DNA from: CAZCBJ01 sp964496705
GTDB taxonomy: Bacteria; Chloroflexota; Anaerolineae; Anaerolineales; Anaerolineaceae
Assembly (NCBI GenBank): GCA_964496705.1
Contig: CAZCBJ010000029.1
Span: 1-25,932 of the forward strand
Direction: 5' to 3'
DNA length: 25,932 nucleotides
The position numbers and the translations under genes are program-made. Below, in pieces: positions 7,309-15,730 of this stretch. Each line of letters begins with the position of its first letter. Position 1 is the stretch's first letter. The notes under the pieces are model-generated. The model was not told the origin of the DNA, searched no databases, and saw nothing but the letters and a program-made list of their open reading frames with translations.

Positions 7309-7801
7309 ACCGAACTTGTATCCTACCCTGGTCATCATAAAAGGATAATCCCGAAAAGGGAATATCACCTTTCTTAAAAGCCGTCACTTTAGGTATCAAC
7401 ACAGACAAATCTTCCACCAAAGGCAGGGTTTGCATCTTCTCGATGTGCACCCATTCTAATTCGCCTTCATCAGATGGTTTCAAATCGCCCCTGAATTTCT
7501 CTGCCTTAAAAACATACATCCCGACCCCGGCCTCTTCGGCCACATCAACAATGATTACTCCACATAGAATCAGATTGTCGCTGTCCAACCCGGTTTCTTC
7601 GATCAGTTCTCGCCTGGCTGCGCTCAAGGCATCTTCGCCGCGCTCGATATGCCCCCCAATTCCGTTGTATTTGCCTGCCCAAAGACGCTTATGCCTGGCG
7701 CCTTTGATCAACAGGACATGCTTGTCTTGATAAATAAATACCAACACACGAGGGACCAGCTGGTAACGCCCCGACAACGATCCCTGATCGCTTTTCGGCA
7801 T
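7298..7801 (-). CDS. Nudix hydrolase, MutT/8-oxo-dGTP diphosphatase-like
   Basis: Hydrolyses a nucleoside diphosphate linked to another moiety, possibly oxidised dGTP in nucleotide-pool cleaning. The 167-aa protein carries a complete Nudix box at about 50-72 (G-x5-E-x7-REL-x-EETGL), with the preceding LWAGKYNGIGGHIERGE pattern common in MutT-like 8-oxo-dGTPases. The ATG at 7799-7801 has no clear ribosome site and sits 11 nt past an inverted repeat that follows the aldolase gene; a TTG a few codons further in, preceded by AGGG, is an alternative start. It is on the same strand as the aldolase and may receive readthrough transcription. Substrate specificity cannot be read from the sequence. Confidence 0.85.
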   Translation of the reverse strand: MPKSDQGSLSGRYQLVPRVLVFIYQDKHVLLIKGARHKRLWAGKYNGIGGHIERGEDALSAARRELIEETGLDSDNLILCGVIIVDVAEEAGVGMYVFKAEKFRGDLKPSDEGELEWVHIEKMQTLPLVEDLSVLIPKVTAFKKGDIPFSGLSFYDDQGRIQVRFKD

Positions 7802-7812
7802 GTGATGATGAA

Positions 7813-7846
7813 CTGGGCCTGTCAGTTTACAGGTTGACAGGCCCAG
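7813..7846. terminator. 12-bp perfect inverted repeat after the aldolase gene
   Basis: Arms CTGGGCCTGTCA (7813-7824) and TGACAGGCCCAG (7835-7846) are perfectly complementary, with a 10-nt loop. The stem begins 6 bp past the aldolase stop codon on the minus strand, the right place for a terminator. Neither strand has a strong T-run after it (TTCATC on the minus strand, CCTTGATT on the plus strand). It is therefore either a weak intrinsic terminator, an mRNA 3'-end stabiliser, or an attenuator ahead of the Nudix gene. Confidence 0.6.
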
Positions 7847-7852
7847 CCTTGA

Positions 7853-8800
7853 TTACAGTAGAACTTCTCTCACTTCATCGAGATGGCCCGCTGAACCCAG
7901 CATCTCGTTTTTGTGAGCGATAAACTTGGCGTATTCGGCCATGAATATCTTTCCCGGTGGTCGCAAGTCGAAGTTTTCAGGATGATCGCGGAAATATTCC
8001 CGATGTACCCGTGTCCATACCAATCGACCATCCGTATCAATGTTTACCTTGGTCACCCCCAAAAAAGCCGCTCGCGTGAACTGGGTCTCATCTACACCCT
8101 TGGCTCCTTTCATCTGCCCACCAGCCGCATTGATCCGCGCCACCTCTTCCTGCGGCACAGAGCTGCTGCCATGCATGACAAGCGGAAAATTAGGGAGCTG
8201 CTTCTGAATTTGTTCCAACACATCGAAACGGACACCTTGTTCACCGGTGAACTTGAAAGCACCATGGCTGGTCCCGATTGCCACAGCCAGGGAATCACAA
8301 CCAGAGCGCTCCACAAATTCCCTCGCCTGATCAGGATTGGTCAACTTGGCACTCGCCTCATCCACGCTGACATGTTCCTCTACACCGCCAAGCTGCCCTA
8401 ATTCCGCCTCAACCACAATTCCGCTGGCATGAGCCAAATCTACGATCTTGCGCGTGATGGCAATGTTCTGGTCAAAAGGCTCATGGCTGGCATCAATCAT
8501 CACAGAGCTGTAAAAACCGCTGTTGATGCAGTCAATGCAGGTTTCCTCGTCACCGTGATCGAGGTGCACCGCAAAAATAGCCTCGGGAAACACTTTGTCA
8601 GCCGCGCTGATCAGCGCCTCTAACATTGACTTGTGAGTGTAAGTACGCGCGCCCTTACTAATTTGGATGATGAAAGGTGCTTTGCTGTCCACATTACCGC
8701 GAAACAAACCCATCGCCTGCTCAAGGTTGTTGATGTTGTAGGCACCAATGGCATATTTTCCATAGGCTGCTTCAAATAATTTCTTGGTTGTAACGATCAT
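7853..8800 (-). CDS. fba: Class II fructose-1,6-bisphosphate aldolase
   Basis: Zinc-dependent aldolase that cleaves fructose 1,6-bisphosphate to dihydroxyacetone phosphate and glyceraldehyde 3-phosphate. The 315-aa protein shows the class II landmarks: AVHLDHG (77-83, D81 catalytic, H82 zinc), VEAELGQLGG (130-139), GTSHGAFKF (H179 zinc), VMHGSSS (H210 zinc) and KVNIDTDGRL (251-260). I place the start at the ATG at 8800, where GGAG sits 5 nt upstream; a longer frame to 8833 overlaps the phosphofructokinase stop. It lies 29 bp downstream of the phosphofructokinase on the same strand, so consecutive glycolytic steps are encoded together. The C-terminus LDEVREVLL ends just before a strong inverted repeat. 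A tagatose-bisphosphate preference cannot be fully excluded. Confidence 0.93.
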   Translation of the reverse strand: MIVTTKKLFEAAYGKYAIGAYNINNLEQAMGLFRGNVDSKAPFIIQISKGARTYTHKSMLEALISAADKVFPEAIFAVHLDHGDEETCIDCINSGFYSSVMIDASHEPFDQNIAITRKIVDLAHASGIVVEAELGQLGGVEEHVSVDEASAKLTNPDQAREFVERSGCDSLAVAIGTSHGAFKFTGEQGVRFDVLEQIQKQLPNFPLVMHGSSSVPQEEVARINAAGGQMKGAKGVDETQFTRAAFLGVTKVNIDTDGRLVWTRVHREYFRDHPENFDLRPPGKIFMAEYAKFIAHKNEMLGSAGHLDEVREVLL

Positions 8801-8829
8801 TTTTACTCCTTCGTATGTTGTAACCGTCA

Positions 8830-9996
8830 TCAACTCAAGAACATGGGGATTCCCATGAAATCTTTGACGCGCGGTTTATAATTTTCCGAGTCATAAAATG
8901 CTTCCACATCAACGCGTTTCTTGGCTGTCAGTATTTCGTCCAGAGATACGCTGGTGTAACGTCCGCCCTGCAGTGAGACCATGCGCCCAAACTCATTGCG
9001 TGAGATCAACTGGATTGCCAGGTGGCCAAAAGACATAGCGACCATCCGGTCGAGTGAATCTGGCGCTCCTGAGCGCATCAAGTACGCGACCTGTTGGTAC
9101 ATGATATCCTGCCCGGTCAGCCGCTTGATTTCCTCCGAAGCGAGCAATCCAACCCCACCCAATTTTCGGTGGCCAAATGCATCCGCTTCTCCAGTCTCTA
9201 TCACTTCGCCGCCCTCCATGAGAGCACCTTCAGATATGGTCATGATGGCGTAATTGGAAGGGTTATTGCGTTTATCTTCCATCAGGAATGCGGCCAGTTT
9301 ATTAATATCAAAAGGCACTTCGGTAATGATGGCGCGGTCCACATAGGAAAGATAGGCGCTGATCAAACTGGTCTCACCTGAATTTCGTCCAAATAATTCA
9401 ACGATGCCGATTCTTTCGTGTGAGCCTACCGCTGTGCGCATGTTGGTGATGAATTCCACACTACGGGTAACAGCTGTCGAGAAGCCGATACAGTAATCTG
9501 TACCATAGACATCGTTGTCCATTGTTTTTGGGATGGCGACTACAGGAAAACCATCCTTGTGCAATCGAACGCCATAGCTCAAGGTATCGTCGCCGCCAAT
9601 CGGAACCAATACATCAATTCCAAGATGTTCCAACACCTTTTTCACATAGTCTGTGTAATCCATGGTGCCTTCTTTGTCAATTTTCTTCCCATAGGAAGAA
9701 TTGCGAAGGAAATCAGGCACTGCTTTGGTTTTCACCTTTTGGGGATTGGTGCGGGAGGTATGCAGAAAAGTTCCCCCCGTTCGGTCAATAGTGCGCACAT
9801 CGTGATAACGCAGCTCACGAACATAATAATCATGTGTGGAGGGCTCGTCCAGGTTGTATTGCAGCAGTCCCGCCCATCCCCGACGTATACCGATGACCCG
9901 ATAACCATTTTCTATTGCGCTCAGAACCACAGCCTTCATGGCAGGATTCAACCCGGGAACATCTCCACCCCCTGTTAATAAACCAATTGTTTTCAT
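8830..9996 (-). CDS. 6-phosphofructokinase, predicted pyrophosphate-dependent
   Basis: Phosphorylates fructose 6-phosphate, the step before aldolase. The 388-aa protein has LTGGGDVPGLN at 7-17, GGDD at 134-137, the catalytic PKTMDND at 156-162 and the GRNSGE motif near 203-208. In this family a second Asp in GGDD (ATP enzymes have GGDG) and a Lys in PKTxDND (ATP enzymes have PGTxDND) mark use of pyrophosphate instead of ATP. Both are present here, so a reversible PPi-dependent enzyme is predicted. The start at 9996 is supported by GGAGG 8 nt upstream; the longer frame to 10119 runs through the histidine kinase gene. It is 25 bp downstream of that kinase gene and 29 bp upstream of aldolase, suggesting one transcription unit. 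Confidence 0.88.
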   Translation of the reverse strand: MKTIGLLTGGGDVPGLNPAMKAVVLSAIENGYRVIGIRRGWAGLLQYNLDEPSTHDYYVRELRYHDVRTIDRTGGTFLHTSRTNPQKVKTKAVPDFLRNSSYGKKIDKEGTMDYTDYVKKVLEHLGIDVLVPIGGDDTLSYGVRLHKDGFPVVAIPKTMDNDVYGTDYCIGFSTAVTRSVEFITNMRTAVGSHERIGIVELFGRNSGETSLISAYLSYVDRAIITEVPFDINKLAAFLMEDKRNNPSNYAIMTISEGALMEGGEVIETGEADAFGHRKLGGVGLLASEEIKRLTGQDIMYQQVAYLMRSGAPDSLDRMVAMSFGHLAIQLISRNEFGRMVSLQGGRYTSVSLDEILTAKKRVDVEAFYDSENYKPRVKDFMGIPMFLS

Positions 9997-10021
9997 GCTT
10001 AGAACCTCCGATAATAAAATG

Positions 10022-11077
10022 TTATAACTTATCCACACTCGCGCATGGGATTTGAAAAGCAATTCGGCTGCCTTGTCCGGGAGCAGAGTCAATTTCCATG
10101 CTCCCGCCAAGCATTTCAACCCGCTCGCGGATGAGCTTTAACCCTACAGCGCCCTTGGTATCAATCTGGAGAGGGTCAAAGCCTTTGCCGGTATCACTGA
10201 CGGATACTTTCGCCTGATTATCATCTATTAGTATTTGTACGTTGATTTGAACTCTTGTTGCACTATCCAGATTGTGACGGTATGCGTTTCCCATTAATTC
10301 TTGCAGAGCGCGGAAAATCATAATCTCGAGGTAAGGTTCCATTCTACGCTCTTGACCCTTGATGGTGATGGCCACTTCCAATCCAGTTTGTTCTTTAAAT
10401 GCATCGATATAACGACGTATGGTTGGCACGAGACCCAGATCGTCAAGCATCATCGGCCTTAGCTCAAAAATAAAAACCCGCACTTTTTGAAACGTGGTCA
10501 TCGCGGAAGTTTTCAGAGCATCCAATTCCTCTTTGGCTCTGTTCGTATCCATATCGAAGAATCTGGCTGCAATTTCGGCCTGCACAATAAAATTGGATAA
10601 TGCCTGTGCGGGCCCATCGTGCATTTGCCGCGACAACCGCAAGCGTTCAGATTCTTGTGCATTGACCAGCATTTCAATTAGATCTAGACTGGTCTTGCCT
10701 GCTGTTGTTTTTGATTCGGTTGAATACTGCTGGGATAGCTCTAAGAGCTCCACCAGGCGTTTTAAATTTTCCTGGTCGGATTGCAATTTTTCCACCTGAC
10801 CGCGCATGACCAGCAAACGTTGCTGTGCATCCAGCGCAGCCGTGTAAATTTGCCGAATATCATTTTTCGGAGCAGTATCAAAATTCGCCTGTACTTGCTG
10901 AAGTTGAGCATTGACCGTGGCGCTGCGTTGTGTTAATTTCCCCATTTCTTTTTGGCTCTGGTCCAGCATCATGCTCGCTTCTTGAAGCGCTTTTCTGGCT
11001 TGATCGAGCTCACTTCTTATTCTTTGTTGAAATTCTTCCCAAGTGCTCCCAGATGGATCAACCTTTTTAACCACCAT
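10022..11077 (-). CDS. Cytosolic sensor histidine kinase, DegS/NarL-type (HisKA_3)
   Basis: Two-component sensor of 351 aa with no membrane segment. Residues about 13-125 are Gln/Glu/Leu-rich and look like a long coiled coil. The phospho-acceptor region is LRLSRQMHDGPAQAL with H153. It is followed by the HisKA_3 signature ELRPMMLDDLGLVP and by an ATPase domain with ELMGNAYRHN (N box), SDTGKGFDP (G1) and GAVGLKLIRERVEMLGG (G2). This layout matches Bacillus DegS, a soluble kinase paired with a LuxR-type regulator. No response regulator gene is in the window, so the partner is elsewhere. AGGAG lies 8 nt before the ATG. The gene sits just upstream of pfk and fba on the same strand, so it may be co-expressed with glycolytic genes; whether it senses a metabolic signal is unknown. 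Confidence 0.88.
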   Translation of the reverse strand: MVVKKVDPSGSTWEEFQQRIRSELDQARKALQEASMMLDQSQKEMGKLTQRSATVNAQLQQVQANFDTAPKNDIRQIYTAALDAQQRLLVMRGQVEKLQSDQENLKRLVELLELSQQYSTESKTTAGKTSLDLIEMLVNAQESERLRLSRQMHDGPAQALSNFIVQAEIAARFFDMDTNRAKEELDALKTSAMTTFQKVRVFIFELRPMMLDDLGLVPTIRRYIDAFKEQTGLEVAITIKGQERRMEPYLEIMIFRALQELMGNAYRHNLDSATRVQINVQILIDDNQAKVSVSDTGKGFDPLQIDTKGAVGLKLIRERVEMLGGSMEIDSAPGQGSRIAFQIPCASVDKL

Positions 11078-11117
11078 AAATTGTTCTCCTGGTTACTGCG
11101 CAATAAACCTTATAAGA

Positions 11118-11146
11118 TATACTGGAGCAAAATCCAGCTAAGTATA
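11118..11146. promoter_or_regulatory. Candidate promoter and imperfect palindrome upstream of the kinase gene
   Basis: The 78-bp gap between the kinase start and the GT-C gene stop contains TATACT on the plus strand (11118-11123) and TATACT on the minus strand (complement of 11141-11146). Between them, CTGGA (11122-11126) and TCCAG (11133-11137) form a short inverted repeat. The minus-strand TATACT would start a transcript about 55 nt before the kinase ATG, with the inverted repeat at the start site, where a repressor could bind. The -35 region is poor, so this is tentative. Confidence 0.35.
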
Positions 11147-11155
11147 GCATAATTC

Positions 11156-12616
11156 TCACTCTTGCCGCCATATATAAACCGCCATGTTCTCTCCTCCAGC
11201 GCGTGGAGAAAAGGTCGCATTCGACTGGTAGATCAACAACCCGTGCCGGGGCAGTTCGCTATACCATCCTGGAAAAGTCATCAGATAATTTACATTCTCG
11301 CGATTCATGTAATCAATCAATGCAGCTTCTTCTCGCAGAATTGGAATCACTTCTGGCGTGATTAATCCAGCCAGATCGATAATCCTTCGATGACCAAAAT
11401 AACCCAATGCGCCGATATCGTGCGCAGCAATTATGGCGTCTTCTTGAGTATTTTCCGCAATCCATTTTGATGTAGCGACCATTTCTGTGTTGATGATGGC
11501 CACATCATTCGCATACGTATTTGCACCAAGAAAGACAAAAGCAAGCCATATGACCGCGAAAGAAAACAACCAGGTTCGCAAGATAATCCAGCGCAATTTG
11601 CCGGGCTGATTAATCTTCTCCCAAATAAGGTAGCATCCTATGATGGAGGCAATAAAATAAATTGGCATTGCAGGAATGAGATACCGGCCGTGTTGATAGG
11701 TCACCGGTAATCTCCATGCATACATGCCGATATACCCAAATAGCCAGACGATCATAAGAATCCGCTGTAAATACTTTGTCCGTAAGATCAAATAAATAAA
11801 ATAGACGAATCCTGGTATGAGCAATGCCCCACCGCCAATCATCGGTAAAGTAAACAGCGAAAAGTATCTTTTTACCAAGGGAATCGATTGAAGCGCAGCA
11901 TACTCAACTTGCTTTGCATAAAAAGTGTTTGGCCATATAGTTCCCGAATTGACATAATTGAGAACCATATAAACCCCCACAAAAATAATTACACCTGCAA
12001 ACATCGAAACAACTTGCTTAAGTTTTGTTTTAAGGTCATATTTCGATAAGACAAAATATAACCCAACCGGGCCGATGAGTGTGATTCCGTCAGGGCGCAA
12101 CCAGACAGCGATACCTATTAATAAACCTAAAAATAACGGTTGATACCTTCTCTGATAGAGAAAATAAAAAATTACTACAATAACGGTTGTAAATAGTAAG
12201 GTTTCCATCCCAGAATTGGCTCCCCAAATGAAGTGCCATTCGCTTGCGAGGAATATCCCGGAAACCAAAGCGATCTTATTATTTCCATCAGATATGGTAT
12301 AAGCCAGGCGTGATCCGGCGAATGCCAGGCCAGCCAATGAAATAAAACCCCACAGGTAAGTCCAAATTTCTGGCGATATCGTTAACCAATACCCAGCAGC
12401 GAGAATGAGAGTCCACAATGGGGCAGTTGATCCTGCAGAGACTTCACCAGGAATGTATGCCCACTCACCCAGAAAAACCAGATTCCGCGCATAAGTCTGA
12501 TGAATCCATGCGTCATCCAACGGGTAACCAATGCGATCAATCCAGGAGCTTGCGCCCAGGTAAAGTAAAACTGCCAGCCCTGAGATCACTGTTACCAGCA
12601 GAAAATGTCTTTTCAC
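11156..12616 (-). CDS. GT-C fold membrane glycosyltransferase-like protein (GMET/RPDG type)
   Basis: Polytopic membrane protein of about 486 aa, with ten or more hydrophobic segments and a C-terminal soluble part. The first extracytoplasmic loop has YPLDDAWIHQTYARNL (D34-D35), an acidic pair typical of GT-C enzymes, followed by SAGSTAPLW, SGMETL (135-140) and WLRPDG (172-177). That combination resembles the family of mycobacterial AftB-type arabinofuranosyltransferases, though the acceptor here is unknown. It is last of four leftward GT-C genes. I prefer the GTG at 12616, 1 bp after the upstream stop and preceded by GGTGG, giving an N-terminus of MKRH plus a hydrophobic helix. An ATG at 12664 would add 16 residues and overlap the previous gene by 47 bp. 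It probably transfers a sugar from a polyprenyl-phosphate donor outside the membrane (family inference). Confidence 0.75.
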   Translation of the reverse strand: MKRHFLLVTVISGLAVLLYLGASSWIDRIGYPLDDAWIHQTYARNLVFLGEWAYIPGEVSAGSTAPLWTLILAAGYWLTISPEIWTYLWGFISLAGLAFAGSRLAYTISDGNNKIALVSGIFLASEWHFIWGANSGMETLLFTTVIVVIFYFLYQRRYQPLFLGLLIGIAVWLRPDGITLIGPVGLYFVLSKYDLKTKLKQVVSMFAGVIIFVGVYMVLNYVNSGTIWPNTFYAKQVEYAALQSIPLVKRYFSLFTLPMIGGGALLIPGFVYFIYLILRTKYLQRILMIVWLFGYIGMYAWRLPVTYQHGRYLIPAMPIYFIASIIGCYLIWEKINQPGKLRWIILRTWLFSFAVIWLAFVFLGANTYANDVAIINTEMVATSKWIAENTQEDAIIAAHDIGALGYFGHRRIIDLAGLITPEVIPILREEAALIDYMNRENVNYLMTFPGWYSELPRHGLLIYQSNATFSPRAGGENMAVYIWRQE

Positions 12617-12617
12617 C

Positions 12618-14219
12618 TTATTCCACCAGATTTTCAAACATATAAATATAAGTCCCGTCAACATTAGCTAAGTAAATCAGATTCGGTTGATCTGCAGGGC
12701 GATCGTATAACCAACTTAACCTGGTTGGATGGTTTTTCTCCAGGATGAGGTAACTCGCCTGAAATTGACGAGCCACTTGATATTGTGTGTTTAAATCTCC
12801 ATCGGCAATAACTACCGCTTCTCTTCTGTTGGCCACGTAATATCCAGGCGGATTGTTGACCAACACCCGATCATAGGGCTTTGCTCCCAAACGTCTCAGC
12901 TCTTTTTCCACGGCTCTGTAGTGACGATCATTTTGATTCCAAATTGGCTGAGATGGATCTGGTCCCAAAACCCTTGTTACATATAAAAAAGCACTAAGAC
13001 CCAAACAAATGATCACCACACCTGAGCCAAACACATATTTTGCTTGCGTTGAATCCCATTTTTTCCGAAGACGTCTGGCCAATTCAATGGCTTGCTCAAG
13101 ACCACAAGGCGCCAATGCCCAGAAAAGGATTTGTACAGAAGAAGCAGAATGAAAAAATCCACCTCGACTGCCCGCAAAAGGAAAAACGACTGTCATCAGT
13201 AACAGAATAATTACCCAGGCAGCGACACCTATTTTGATGGCTGAATGAGACCTGCAACGCCTGATTCCCAAAATAACCAGCGGGAATAGGATGATTTCAC
13301 CCTGAACCGCCAGAGCAGTTTTTAGGTTCGTAGACAAGGCATCAAGACGATCAGTGAGAATATTGATCCATCCATGCGATAACCAAGCAGAAAATGACAC
13401 CTGGTCTGGTGGATACATGAAAAGTTGGTCGTATCGGGTCATCCAGACAGATAACGCTCCGCCAGGCGGGAGAAGCGTACCGAATAATTGCAGGTTGCGC
13501 GTATACCAGAAACCCATCACCACACCATATCCAGCGATCACTAACAGAAGAAATTTTGCCGTTATGAGGAAGTTCCTGCTTTTTACAGTCTGCAAAATTA
13601 ACACCGCAATCGCTAGGAGTAAAAAAATGATCCCATCCGCCCGAGTCAGGTGCATTCCTCCCGCCACAAGACCGATGACCAGATACCGCCAACCTGAACG
13701 GGATGCCAGAAAAGAACCGATTAGCTCGCTTGATCCATCCAGTAAACCCATCAACAAAGACCCAAGCACCATGTAGATAACAAAACTTTCAGGAAGGCTA
13801 ACATATAGAATATAAAATCCACTGGTTAACCCCAGTAAACCGGCTATCATGCTGTTAAATCGGTTTTTACTCAGATGATATGCCAGATATGCGCTCAGCA
13901 CCGGCACCAGTCCCGATAATAAAATAAATGGAATTTTTGCAAAAATGAACTTTTTTTCGAAGTCAAATAATAAGCCCACTGCCGCCAGGATGGATGGCAA
14001 TGGCATCCAATATGTATGTGATGGTGTCGGAATGCCAGTTGGCTGATTAAGGAAATTCCAGATGAACGGCTCAAAGAATCCCAACCCTTGAGATAGGCTC
14101 AGCCCACCAGCAAAATAATAATCAGCGTCCATATAACCCGGCGATTGCTGTGGAATGGCGCAAAAAATGGATAACACAACTCCAAGAATATACAGAGTAA
14201 CAAAAAATTTTCTTCCCAA
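12618..14219 (-). CDS. GT-C fold membrane glycosyltransferase-like protein
   Basis: 533-aa polytopic membrane protein with a short cytoplasmic N-terminus, roughly a dozen hydrophobic segments, and a soluble C-terminal domain of about 110 residues. The first periplasmic loop carries GYMDADYYF (D31, D33) and later TPSHTYWMPLP near 65-74, a layout seen in GT39-like dolichyl-phosphate-mannose-type transferases. HLTRADG, about residue 220, corresponds to the RPDG-like motif in related proteins. The start appears to be TTG at 14219, with GAGAG upstream overlapping the previous stop; the next in-frame Met is about 29 residues on, past the first helix. It lies 9 bp after the upstream GT-C gene. Sugar and acceptor are unknown. 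Confidence 0.72.
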   Translation of the reverse strand: MGRKFFVTLYILGVVLSIFCAIPQQSPGYMDADYYFAGGLSLSQGLGFFEPFIWNFLNQPTGIPTPSHTYWMPLPSILAAVGLLFDFEKKFIFAKIPFILLSGLVPVLSAYLAYHLSKNRFNSMIAGLLGLTSGFYILYVSLPESFVIYMVLGSLLMGLLDGSSELIGSFLASRSGWRYLVIGLVAGGMHLTRADGIIFLLLAIAVLILQTVKSRNFLITAKFLLLVIAGYGVVMGFWYTRNLQLFGTLLPPGGALSVWMTRYDQLFMYPPDQVSFSAWLSHGWINILTDRLDALSTNLKTALAVQGEIILFPLVILGIRRCRSHSAIKIGVAAWVIILLLMTVVFPFAGSRGGFFHSASSVQILFWALAPCGLEQAIELARRLRKKWDSTQAKYVFGSGVVIICLGLSAFLYVTRVLGPDPSQPIWNQNDRHYRAVEKELRRLGAKPYDRVLVNNPPGYYVANRREAVVIADGDLNTQYQVARQFQASYLILEKNHPTRLSWLYDRPADQPNLIYLANVDGTYIYMFENLVE

Positions 14220-14228
14220 GGTTTTCTC

Positions 14229-15713
14229 TCAAGGGCGACTGTATTGATTCACGAATAGGTCGCCAAAACGTATCTGACCTTCAAGGTTAACCACTTCTTC
14301 CAGATTTTCCAAGACAGGATGCTTGATCCCAGAAGCTTTATACTCCTCTACCACCTTTGAAAAATAAACAAAATAAATGGTTTTCGAATTCCCCATTGCA
14401 GATTCCAGGCTGGTTTCAGGGAAAATATCCATTGCGGATTGCGAGGCTGCTGCAAATGTATCATTTGGACTTCCTGGCTCATCCGGCAAAAAGACTTGTG
14501 CCAGATTTGGGGCGTAGTATTTGCATGGGAAAAAGCTCAATTTATTATCATGAATAATTCGAACATCCGAAAGCGGCAATTTTTGCAGGTGCACGGTCAA
14601 TTCCCGGAAGGGTGAACGGGGAAATTCATTGAATTCATATTGGTAGGGTAAGGAGAGGGCAGCTGCAACAAGGAATCCGCCCATCAAGAGTGTAGCTGCA
14701 GTTTTTTTCCGCGATGACTGACCGATGATCAGCCCTGCAATCGAATAATAGCCTAGAGATGATACGAGGAAACCTCGTGGCACGAAAACCGGCCTCATCA
14801 AATAAGACAGAATAAATAACATGGTTGGAGGTGCAAGGGTTAACCAAAACAAAAATGTCATTTGTTTACGGATGGAAGGACGGCGGATAATTTCTAGTAC
14901 GATGATCACCATCAACTGAAGGCTGACCACTGCGCCGATCAGTAACCACGTGCGGGGAAGAGGCAAGGTTGCCGTAAAAAGGAGGATAGTTTGGAAAATT
15001 TCTACCAGCCCGGGTCTGGGTGTCCAAAAAGCATTCTGGACCTTACCAATCTGCCCAGGAATTAACCATAACCAGGGCAGCGTGCAGATAGCGATTACCA
15101 TACCGGCGCGCAGCATTTTAAACAACAACGCCCATCTTTTCCGAAATAGAAGATACAAAACCGGCACAAGGATCACAAAGATGGCCAGATTATGAGTGTA
15201 CATGGACAGGGCGCCGCTGATCACCAACCCAAGCCAATAACTAAGATTGCGTGTGCCACCCGAATTTTGCTCGATCAAAATGAAAAACAGAAGATAGGCA
15301 ATCTGTAAAAATTCAATCAAAGCATACATGCGCAGGTCTTGAGCATGATAGATTTGAATGGGTGAAATGGATACCAGAAATGCTGCCCATAATCCACTGG
15401 ATTTATCAGATAAGCGCTTCACAAAAATAAAAAATAAAACAATTGTCGCCAGATTCAACAATACAGATAACACACGCAGAAACCAAATGTCAGTATGAAT
15501 AGATGACCAAAAATGCAGCAGGAAATAGTATAACGGCGGCATCGTGTCGGCCGCCGTGCCGCGTATGATTTCAGGTAGACTACGTATGGATAAAAAATAG
15601 CTGAAGGCGTCGTCGTATTGAATTCCGCGTGTTTCGATGGCGACGCATCTCAAAACTGTTGCGATCACGAGAATAATCGCCAATTTCCACAATGTTGGCT
15701 TGTCGGTAACCAT
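14229..15713 (-). CDS. GT39/PMT-like membrane glycosyltransferase
   Basis: About 494-aa membrane protein of the protein-mannosyltransferase-like (PMT_2/GT39) type. The N-terminal loop has GIQYDDAFSYFLS (D34-D35), then DTMPPLYYFLLHFW (57-70), and the diagnostic YHAQDLRMYAL segment, found in many bacterial ArnT/GT39-like proteins. About ten hydrophobic helices precede a soluble C-terminal part of about 120 residues. I use the ATG at 15713 because AGGA lies 7 nt upstream. A GTG at 15734 that overlaps the previous stop as GTGA is an equally simple coupled start and would add 7 residues. The enzyme would use a lipid-phosphate sugar on the outer face of the membrane. The substrate cannot be assigned. 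Confidence 0.78.
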   Translation of the reverse strand: MVTDKPTLWKLAIILVIATVLRCVAIETRGIQYDDAFSYFLSIRSLPEIIRGTAADTMPPLYYFLLHFWSSIHTDIWFLRVLSVLLNLATIVLFFIFVKRLSDKSSGLWAAFLVSISPIQIYHAQDLRMYALIEFLQIAYLLFFILIEQNSGGTRNLSYWLGLVISGALSMYTHNLAIFVILVPVLYLLFRKRWALLFKMLRAGMVIAICTLPWLWLIPGQIGKVQNAFWTPRPGLVEIFQTILLFTATLPLPRTWLLIGAVVSLQLMVIIVLEIIRRPSIRKQMTFLFWLTLAPPTMLFILSYLMRPVFVPRGFLVSSLGYYSIAGLIIGQSSRKKTAATLLMGGFLVAAALSLPYQYEFNEFPRSPFRELTVHLQKLPLSDVRIIHDNKLSFFPCKYYAPNLAQVFLPDEPGSPNDTFAAASQSAMDIFPETSLESAMGNSKTIYFVYFSKVVEEYKASGIKHPVLENLEEVVNLEGQIRFGDLFVNQYSRP

Positions 15714-15730
15714 CGTGCGATCCTGGTTTT

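Noticed and set aside
9997..10119. Longer phosphofructokinase frame reaching 10119
   Set aside because: The extra 41 codons are antisense-free readthrough of the kinase 3' end in another frame; the ATG at 9996 has GGAGG and begins with the family motif.
12617..12664. ATG at 12664 for the AftB-like GT-C gene
   Set aside because: It would overlap the upstream gene by 47 bp; a GTG right after that gene's stop has a better N-terminus. Not fully excluded.
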